A stretch of DNA of 32,475 bases. Source: a bacterium (GTDB lineage: Bacteria; CSSED10-310; JAJRTK01). The stretch covers positions 1 through 32,475 of the forward strand of contig JAJRTK010000204.1 in assembly GCA_024278345.1 (NCBI GenBank). Reading direction: 5' to 3'. Below, one piece after another: positions 1 through 6,349 of this stretch (positions within the stretch are counted from its first letter, which is position 1; the number at the start of each line of letters is the position of its first letter). The notes beneath the pieces are model-generated. The model did not search any database, was not told the origin of the DNA, and was given only the letters and a program-made list of their open reading frames with translations. A program made the position numbers and the translations under genes.

Positions 1-304
1 CCACCCCGCCTCACGGCGACGCAGTTTCTGTCGGATACAGACCGGAGTGTGCATGTCTGGGAAGGACTTTCACCTTCCTGTCCGAATGTGCTTTCAGGCG
101 TACGTCCAGGGAGCTGGCTCCCTGGCGTGGGTCTGGGAGGCGCTCCCAGCGGAGGTCCGGAGGCGGAGCCTCCGCCGGGTTCCAGGGCTGGAAGCCCCGG
201 GGCGGCGTCTGAAATCTGAACCGTGGCCGGTACCATGACCGAGGCCGAAAAAACCAATCCGCTGATCTCATTGCATGAAACCGGAGCGCCCTTTGGAAGC
301 GGCT
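1..304. other. Intergenic left edge with dense GC-rich hairpins, possible group II intron 5' part (minus strand)
   Basis: No convincing protein gene. Several inverted repeats are visible: GAAGG/CCTTC around 61-77, a perfect 9-bp arm pair with a 2-nt loop at 106-125 (CCAGGGAGC/GCTCCCTGG), GGAGGC/GCCTCC near 160-175 and GGGCT/AGCCC at 185-197. Read on the minus strand the segment contains AAGGTGAAAGTCCTTCC, which resembles the GGTGAAAGTCC-type motif of bacterial group II intron domain I, and then runs off the window edge. No intron boundary or reverse transcriptase is visible, so this is a weak suggestion. A cluster of transcription-end or repeat hairpins is the alternative. Confidence 0.3.
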
Positions 305-3016
305 CTACTGGGAGGGAAGCGGTTGGAACCGCACGCATAGACGGGACTCACTGTCAGGCGTGCAATAGCGGGCGCCGAATCCGTCGAAGAAGAAATCGCG
401 AGGCCAGTTGGAGGGTCTTAGGGGAAAGGCATCGGCCTTGTAGACCTGGAAAAGGCCTGCGTCCCAGTCGATTCGGAGCAAGGGGTTATCGCCGCCCGTC
501 AGGGTTGGGATGGGATCGTCGTCACCTCCGGCGGCGATGTCCCTTTCCCATAGCTCGATCCGGGCATCGCTCACCAAGCTCATTCCCGACGTGGGCTGAT
601 CGCTCAACATGTTCCAGTCTCCGGCGCAATCGTCATCGAGCCAGGCTACGTGGGGAATGCCTGTGCAACTCCCACTCTTGAACGTGGTGGAGGCTCCGTC
701 CCGGGTGAGCTGGATCCGAACGTAGGGATCGGCCTTTCCGCAATAGAGGCAGTCATCGACATTGGTGGCGTCGGCCGATGTCACCCGGACCTCCATTCGG
801 TGGCTCCAGGCCCGATGGTACTTGGGAGCGGCTCGGAGAGGAACTAGCTCCAGGCTGGAACGGACCGGCATGTGATCCGAATAGCGGTCGATGGTGCCCC
901 ACCAGGCCGCATTGGTTTCATCCCACCAGGGGCCGGGCCAGAGAGGCTGCCAGACTGAGCCGCCATTGCCGCGAGCCATCAGGTAGGCGGCGGCCCCCTG
1001 GTTGAGAAAGTCGGTGGGCAGGGGAGGCCGCACGAAGATATGGTCGATCCTGGAACGGGGTGACAAACCATCCTTCCCCACCGATGTGCCCAATCCATTG
1101 TCGGGATCGAGCCAGACGGTGAGATCGGGGATCTCCTCCAGCCCCAGGTCCCCGTGATCGATGTCCCATCCAAAAAGATCGGGCCAGGGGCTGATACCAT
1201 CCTGAACCTCCTGAAGCCAAGGGTCGATGGTGGAAGCCCCAAGTCCCAGGTAGTGGAGGAGCCACCCGTACTCGTTGGTGGACTCGCCATTCATGGGATC
1301 GGTCCAATTCAGGTGGACCCCATTGATATTGAAATCGCCTGCGATGATGGCGGGGCGATCCCGGCGGTCACCCAGGACCGCGTCGATGAAATCTCCCATC
1401 TCCTGGAGCTGGGATTGGCGGAGTTCCGTCGTGCTCAGATCGGGGCAGAGGCCGGGATCGCGGAACTGCTGGGCGAACTCTTGGGATCCGGAGATTTCGG
1501 CGATCCCGTCCAGGAATCCGCTGCTGAGATCGCAGAGTGCGTTTCCGCCTGCCTGGAGGTGGGTGGTGAAGACGTCGAGGTAGTGATCCGCGCTGGGCGG
1601 CAACGGGCAGCCGGATGGCGGCGGGAAATCCCCGGCATACTGATCGTAAAGGGCCTGGCACTGATCCGAAAGATCGGTGGGCGGGTTGATCCAAAGGCGA
1701 ACCCAAAGGGTCCCCTTGGGTTTCAGGCAATCTTCGCCCTTGCACTGGGAATAGACGCGGAAATCGCCATCGATCTTCGGCCAGTGGGAGAGGACGAAGA
1801 GGCCGCCCTGCCCTTCGTTGGGGTAGTTGGGAGGAAAACTCAGATTGCGCCCGAGCTTTTCTCTTAGGGGCGGGTCGTCATAATCGAACTCCACGGGACC
1901 ATAAAGCTGGAAGGGCGGCAGCCCTTCCTGGGCCCTGGCGGCGTTGGCGGCGTCTCGGATCGCTTTGACCTTTGCCGTATCCCAGCCCTCCTGCAAGACG
2001 ACGACATCGTAGGAAACCAGGAAGCGCCCGATATCCGCATCATCCACCAGGGAGTCATCAAATCCTTCCTTGTCCACGACGTGCATCGCCGCCGTAAACC
2101 GTTTGACATTCCAAGTGGCAAACTGGATGGGGATCCCTTTGGGCGGACCAAAAAAGAGGGTCTGGAAAAAACGGCGGTCATTGGCTCGAACCGGCGCGGG
2201 GGAAGCATCAGCCGACGCGGCCAATTCCTCTGGCATGGCGGCCTGGGCGATGTCGCCGGCTTCCACCTGAGCCACGGCCAATCCCAGCCCCGGTGTAGAA
2301 CCGCTCGTTCCCAGGGATGGAAGAGGGAGAGCCAGCTCGGCATCGAACTCGAAAACGCCTTCTCGAACCGGGCGAACCGGTCCTAAACGTGCCTCCCAGG
2401 AGGGTTCGTCGGAGGGTGGCGCAACCGCCTGCCAAGCACCCGTGGCATCGGGAATCAAGAGTTGGGTGGAACCGGTTTCGAGGTCCAGAGCGTAGGCGCG
2501 ATCCTCCGATGTGGGAAGCCTGCTCCCCGACCGGAAGCGATCATGGTCCAAGTAGACGATAAGGGTGGGGAGAGAGGCACCGGATCCCACGGCCGTCGTG
2601 CGGGCAGCCTTGACTCTGACCTCCAGGGTCGAAAGCTCTTCGTCGATAGCAATCAGGACGCTCCCCGAAGCCGGTTCCTGAAGAGCGAGGTTGAGGAAGG
2701 GGAACTCCACACTGCCAAAGGCCTCGCCAGGGTCGAGGGTCCCGTCCGTCTGGCCGGGGAGCCCTACTTGGGCGCGAGGCGGGACGGTCCAACAGAAGGA
2801 AGGCCCGACGCCGGCATTACAGAGATCCGGCCCCGGAGCCGTGAAGGAGGCTGCCCCAGAAATGGAAACCAGGCAGGGGATAAACCACAAGAAACTCGCA
2901 GTAGCGACAACCCACGGGGAAAGCCTCATGGGACGGCGGGGCACGGAAGCAAACCCCTTTGGCCCGGATTTTTTGGGGAGGCTGACGTCCTGGAGACAGA
3001 AGTTTCGGGCTTGCAT
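305..3016 (-). CDS. Secreted endonuclease/exonuclease/phosphatase-family protein with C-terminal C2-like domain
   Basis: Predicted exported metal-dependent phosphodiesterase (nuclease or sphingomyelinase-like). Residues 30-56 form a signal peptide. Residues 57-280 are a beta-rich region of unknown type. Residues 297-725 carry the EEP fold signatures: TWN (N303), LQE (E343), GDFN (D561, N563), RIDH (D658, H659) and a terminal SDH (H715). Residues 740-895 look like a C2/calcium-binding module (KADPYVRIQL, ARIELWERD). The family core is 250-300 residues, so insertions and extra domains are large. The ATG at 3016 has GGAG 9 nt upstream; an ATG at 2929 would give a compact signal peptide but has no ribosome site. 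It stands alone, divergent from hisA. DNA, RNA or lipid substrate cannot be decided from sequence. Confidence 0.85.
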   Translation of the reverse strand: MQARNFCLQDVSLPKKSGPKGFASVPRRPMRLSPWVVATASFLWFIPCLVSISGAASFTAPGPDLCNAGVGPSFCWTVPPRAQVGLPGQTDGTLDPGEAFGSVEFPFLNLALQEPASGSVLIAIDEELSTLEVRVKAARTTAVGSGASLPTLIVYLDHDRFRSGSRLPTSEDRAYALDLETGSTQLLIPDATGAWQAVAPPSDEPSWEARLGPVRPVREGVFEFDAELALPLPSLGTSGSTPGLGLAVAQVEAGDIAQAAMPEELAASADASPAPVRANDRRFFQTLFFGPPKGIPIQFATWNVKRFTAAMHVVDKEGFDDSLVDDADIGRFLVSYDVVVLQEGWDTAKVKAIRDAANAARAQEGLPPFQLYGPVEFDYDDPPLREKLGRNLSFPPNYPNEGQGGLFVLSHWPKIDGDFRVYSQCKGEDCLKPKGTLWVRLWINPPTDLSDQCQALYDQYAGDFPPPSGCPLPPSADHYLDVFTTHLQAGGNALCDLSSGFLDGIAEISGSQEFAQQFRDPGLCPDLSTTELRQSQLQEMGDFIDAVLGDRRDRPAIIAGDFNINGVHLNWTDPMNGESTNEYGWLLHYLGLGASTIDPWLQEVQDGISPWPDLFGWDIDHGDLGLEEIPDLTVWLDPDNGLGTSVGKDGLSPRSRIDHIFVRPPLPTDFLNQGAAAYLMARGNGGSVWQPLWPGPWWDETNAAWWGTIDRYSDHMPVRSSLELVPLRAAPKYHRAWSHRMEVRVTSADATNVDDCLYCGKADPYVRIQLTRDGASTTFKSGSCTGIPHVAWLDDDCAGDWNMLSDQPTSGMSLVSDARIELWERDIAAGGDDDPIPTLTGGDNPLLRIDWDAGLFQVYKADAFPLRPSNWPRDFFFDGFGARYCTPDSESRLCVRFQPLPSQ

Positions 3017-3058
3017 GGCCGAAGGCTCCGATCATCGTTATGATTGAGTTTCCGGTTC

Positions 3059-3182
3059 GTGGCCAAAAATCCGGTGGTGCTCCAGCCCTAGGGCAATGGA
3101 TCGAAGGCGGCGACGATGGCGAGCAGCGGGCGCCGGATGGAGACCGATGTGAGCGGAACGCAACACGAAGAAAACAAAGGGT
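3059..3182 (+). repeat. Dispersed intergenic repeat, copy A
   Basis: Aligns over about 120 nt with 23158-23284, sharing blocks such as CGGTGGTGCTCC, AGGGCA.TGGATC, GCGGCGAC.ATGGCGAG and GAGCGGAACG, with scattered substitutions. Both copies have the same orientation and sit in non-coding DNA upstream of a housekeeping gene (hisA here). Function unknown. Confidence 0.7.
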
Positions 3183-3463
3183 TTTTCGGCAACTCCGCTC
3201 TAAAAGAAGAGCACCGCCAGGAATTTCGGGGGTCCATATTCAAGAGTCATGGAAGAAGCACAAGTGCGGAAGACCGTTGCATTTCTTGCAAAATTCATGC
3301 TGACTTCCTCTTTTCCTTGAAGGCCGGCAATCAATTGCAGGGCAAGCCTTGTCCATGAAGGAGTTCGGCGCGTTGTCCAGGAAGAAGTCGCCTCGCTTCG
3401 GACCCTGGAAAGCGTGACGGTGGTTTGACAAGTGTGAACTTGGTTCCCACAGCAGAGTGCCAT

Positions 3464-3479
3464 CCAGGGCGTGCCCTGG
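3464..3479. promoter_or_regulatory. Inverted repeat upstream of hisA, possible operator
   Basis: Perfect 7-bp arms CCAGGGC/GCCCTGG with a 2-nt spacer, just upstream of the extended -10 element at 3498-3506 and overlapping the expected -35 position. A repressor or activator site is possible; so is a chance GC palindrome. Confidence 0.3.
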
Positions 3480-3497
3480 TGTCAGGGGCCAGAGAGT

Positions 3498-3506
3498 TGG
3501 TATGAT
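3498..3506 (+). promoter_or_regulatory. Extended -10 promoter candidate for hisA
   Basis: TGG-TATGAT matches the extended -10 form (TGn then TATAAT with one mismatch). No good -35 lies 17 nt upstream, as is usual for extended -10 promoters. It would give a leader of about 100 nt before the hisA start. Confidence 0.35.
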
Positions 3507-3611
3507 GGAGTAGCGCTGGTAGGCAAGACTCGATGAATTGGGGATTGTTGCCGGGGGGGGTAACGGGACAGCGCCCTGGACTTGTCCAGAACGCCTCAGG
3601 AGAAAGAGCTG

Positions 3612-4349
3612 ATGAAATTATTTCCGGCCATCGATTTGCAAAACGGGCGCTGCGTGCGCCTGGAGCAGGGAAACTACGAACGCTCAACCGTCTATTCGGA
3701 AGATCCGGTGGAAGTGGCTCAAAACTTGGAAGCTCAAGGTGCTGAAGTTCTGCACGTGGTGGACTTGGACGGGGCACGGGAAGAGCGGCTGGTGCAGCTC
3801 GACGTAGTACGGGCCATCGTGGGGGCCGTGCGGATACCGGTGCAGGCAGGTGGAGGTTTTCGGTCGGCGGACGATTTGGAGCAGGGTTTCCGGGCTGGGC
3901 TCTGGCGGATTGTGCTGGGAAGTCTGATGTTGGAAGATCCGAAATCGGCGGCGAGGCTGGCACGGAAGTATCCGGCGCAGCTCGTGGCGGCGGTGGATGT
4001 CTTCGGGCTGCGAGTCAGGAGCAAGGGCTGGCTCGACGAATCTTCCACGGATCCGCAAGTTCTCATTTCGGGGATCAAGGAGTGGGGAATCGATGCGTTC
4101 CTTTGCACGGAGATCTCGAAGGATGGGATGCTGGACGGGCCGGCGTTCCAATGGTACGAGAAGCTGCGGCGCAATAATCCATCGGTGGAGCTCATGGCGG
4201 CGGGTGGCGTGAGTTCAGCGGAGGATATCGTCAAACTTGCGGAAATCGGCGTGGACGGCGTCATAGTGGGAAAGGCTCTGTCCGAGGGGAATCTGACGAT
4301 GGAAGATGCTCTGCGGGCGGCCATGACCGAGGAATTGCCAGGATCGTGA
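3612..4349 (+). CDS. hisA: HisA, 1-(5-phosphoribosyl)-5-[(5-phosphoribosylamino)methylideneamino]imidazole-4-carboxamide isomerase
   Basis: TIM-barrel isomerase of histidine biosynthesis, converting ProFAR to PRFAR in the cytoplasm. 245 residues, the usual length. Visible marks: FPAIDLQNGRCVRL at the N-terminus with catalytic Asp8, QAGGGFR phosphate loop (79-84), the second acid Asp129 in AAVDVFG, CTEISKDGML (165-174) and the second phosphate loop AAGGVSS (196-202). The start is the ATG at 3612 with AGGAG at 3598-3602; an upstream TTG at 3582 has no ribosome site. No other his gene is nearby, so it lies outside a classical his operon. HisF is the paralogue to rule out, but the sequence begins and reads as HisA. 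Confidence 0.93.
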   Translation: MKLFPAIDLQNGRCVRLEQGNYERSTVYSEDPVEVAQNLEAQGAEVLHVVDLDGAREERLVQLDVVRAIVGAVRIPVQAGGGFRSADDLEQGFRAGLWRIVLGSLMLEDPKSAARLARKYPAQLVAAVDVFGLRVRSKGWLDESSTDPQVLISGIKEWGIDAFLCTEISKDGMLDGPAFQWYEKLRRNNPSVELMAAGGVSSAEDIVKLAEIGVDGVIVGKALSEGNLTMEDALRAAMTEELPGS

Positions 4350-4399
4350 TAGAGGAAGAGGCCAGCGCACGCGAACATTGACCAGGAGAACCCAGGATT

Positions 4400-5167
4400 G
4401 TGATGGACGGGGATAGACCGCTGGCCAAGAGCCACTGGAAAACGACTCTGAAACCGCATCGGATATTGCGGTGGTTTCGGTGGTCAGTGGTCCATCGAGC
4501 CAAACGTTCGATCCAGCGGAGTTTTCGTCTGTGGCGCCTGATGCGGTTTCCCAAGATGCCGCTGGACAATGATCTCTATGTGCTGGCCTCGGGGGTCGCT
4601 GAGCGCATTGACGAAATCCTTGTCTCGATCCACAGCTCTTCGGATCCCAGCGCACGAGAGATTTTCCGGGACATCGAGCCCAAGGTGCGAGAACTGGCCG
4701 ACATGGCGTTCAGGCTTGTAGGAATTGCCCAAGAGTTGCGAACCGCTCTAGCCAGAGTCGATAAGGAGGACCCCGACAAAGTCTTGCGTCTCCGCTCTGA
4801 GCTGGCGGCCGCCAGGGACCCCGATCTGCAAAACCTTGTGGCTCAGACGCTCAAGAGCGAAGAGCGGAAAACCGAAAGCCTGGCCCTTTGCCGCCGGAAC
4901 CTCCGGTTCCTGGAGGTCAAGTTGGGGGCGATCACAAGCTTTCTCGACTCGATGATCCTGCGGGTTCCCAACGTCAAGGCTCTTGCTGATCGGCATGATG
5001 GCCTGGCAACCCTCACCTTCGAATTTGATAACGAGCTCAAGGGATTGGAAGAGGCTTTCCAGGAGTTCCGCTCGTCGCTCCCCGTCAGCCACGTGGCAAA
5101 CGCATGTTTGGAGACGGGGGAAAAGCCCGCGCTGCCGGAGGCACTGAGCGGGAAGAGGGAGAGCTAG
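4400..5167 (+). CDS. Hypothetical helical/coiled-coil protein
   Basis: Not recognised. 255 residues. The N-terminal 50 residues are very basic and rich in Trp, Arg and His, which could bind membrane or nucleic acid. Residues about 60-230 are predicted by eye to be mostly helical with heptad-like Leu spacing (for example LRTALARVDKEDPDKVLRL). There is no signal peptide, transmembrane segment or catalytic motif. A GTG at 4400 is immediately followed by an ATG at 4403; AGGAG at 4384-4388 serves either. It starts 51 nt after hisA on the same strand, so co-transcription is likely, but that says nothing firm about function. Confidence 0.6.
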   Translation: MMDGDRPLAKSHWKTTLKPHRILRWFRWSVVHRAKRSIQRSFRLWRLMRFPKMPLDNDLYVLASGVAERIDEILVSIHSSSDPSAREIFRDIEPKVRELADMAFRLVGIAQELRTALARVDKEDPDKVLRLRSELAAARDPDLQNLVAQTLKSEERKTESLALCRRNLRFLEVKLGAITSFLDSMILRVPNVKALADRHDGLATLTFEFDNELKGLEEAFQEFRSSLPVSHVANACLETGEKPALPEALSGKRES

Positions 5168-5205
5168 ACGTGTTTCCGCGGCTCAACCATGTTGACCAGT
5201 GTTTC

Positions 5206-6222
5206 TCACTCCTCACGGACGCCGATACAGATTTTCCCAAAGTGGGCCCCCGACCGGAGGCGCTCGAAGGCATCCCTGGCGGCGGAAAAGGGGAAGAGGC
5301 CATCGATAATCGGTCGCAGCTTGCCCGCCTCCACGGCGCGGTTCATCCCTTGAAAACTCTGGCGATGTCCCACCAGGATGCCCTGGATGCGCAGCTTGTT
5401 CATCAGAATTCGCGTCAGGTCAAGCTCCCTGGCCGCACCGGCCAGGATGCCGATGACGGCGATCTGCCCGCCAAGGCGAACCGCCCGAAGCGATTCCCCA
5501 AAAGTTCCAGCGCCGCCGACCTCCACAACGTGGTCCACGCCGCCGCCGGAAAGGCGGCGTACCTCTTTTCCCCATTTGGGGGTAGCCATGTAGTTGATAC
5601 AGAAATCGGCGCCCAGAGCACGCGCTCGTTCCAGCTTTTCATCACTGGAGGAAATGATGAACACCTCAGCGGAGAAAAGCTTGGCAAACTGAAGAGCAAA
5701 GATGGAAACGCCGCCGGTTCCTTGGATAAGAACAGTGTCACCAGCCTTGAGGCCTCCCGACTCCACCAAGGCATTCCAGGCAGTGAGGGCGGCGCAGGGA
5801 AGAGTCGATGCCTCGGCGTCGCTCAGGTGGTCCGGAACCCGGACAACACCACTCTCCCCCAAGACAACACGCTGCGCCAGCATACCATCGATTGGACCAC
5901 CCAAAGTATCTCGAACGGCGGCAACACTAGGACGCCCCGCCTGCCAGCCTTGGAAAAAGGTCCCGGCAACGCGCTCCCCAACGGCAAAGCCCCCAACGCC
6001 TGCACCCACGGCCACGATCTTGCCCACGCCATCGGAAAGCGGAATCAGCGGCAAAGGCTGGCGCGGATTGTACCGCCCATCCACCATGAGCAGATCCCGA
6101 TAGTTGAGGGAAGTCGAGGAGACTTGAACCAAAAGCTGCCCCGGGCCGGGCTCTGGCTCCGGGCGCTCGACCCGTTCGAGATTCTCGAGGCCGAAGGAAT
6201 TGCGGATTTCATAGGCTTTCAT
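5206..6222 (-). CDS. MDR-superfamily NAD(P)-dependent alcohol dehydrogenase / quinone oxidoreductase-like
   Basis: Medium-chain dehydrogenase/reductase of 338 residues. The N-terminal GroES-like part has LNYRDLLMVDGRY and SDGVGKIVAVGAGV; the cofactor domain has VLIQGTGGVSIFALQFAK (Rossmann glycine loop around 168-171) and HVVEVGGAGTF. The catalytic-zinc Cys of classical alcohol dehydrogenases is replaced in the N-terminal domain and the four-Cys structural zinc lobe is absent, so it is of the zinc-independent type. Start ATG 6222 has GGAG about 10 nt upstream; a longer frame to 6303 lacks one. It is divergent from the protease gene and convergent with the preceding hypothetical gene. Substrate unknown. 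Confidence 0.85.
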   Translation of the reverse strand: MKAYEIRNSFGLENLERVERPEPEPGPGQLLVQVSSTSLNYRDLLMVDGRYNPRQPLPLIPLSDGVGKIVAVGAGVGGFAVGERVAGTFFQGWQAGRPSVAAVRDTLGGPIDGMLAQRVVLGESGVVRVPDHLSDAEASTLPCAALTAWNALVESGGLKAGDTVLIQGTGGVSIFALQFAKLFSAEVFIISSSDEKLERARALGADFCINYMATPKWGKEVRRLSGGGVDHVVEVGGAGTFGESLRAVRLGGQIAVIGILAGAARELDLTRILMNKLRIQGILVGHRQSFQGMNRAVEAGKLRPIIDGLFPFSAARDAFERLRSGAHFGKICIGVREE

Positions 6223-6349
6223 CGCGTGGGATCTCCAAGAAGAAACGTGCCGGTCTGGTCTGGGCAAGACGATTCGTGTCTGAAACAATACTCTCTTGTG
6301 CATTCCAAATCGAAGAGCAAGGCAGCATCAACCCCCGAAGGAGTAAGAG

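Larger units (their letters stand above)
3017..3611. other. Divergent intergenic region upstream of hisA
   Basis: About 600 nt without a credible gene. It contains copy A of a dispersed repeat (3059-3182), a perfect inverted repeat (3464-3479) and an extended -10 promoter candidate (3498-3506), each listed separately. Small open frames here follow the repeat and have no ribosome sites of note. The rest shows no structure I can name. Confidence 0.6.

Noticed and set aside
3425-3430. TTGACA as -35 box upstream of hisA
   Set aside because: No -10-like sequence 16-18 nt downstream; the TATGAT at 3501 is too far away.
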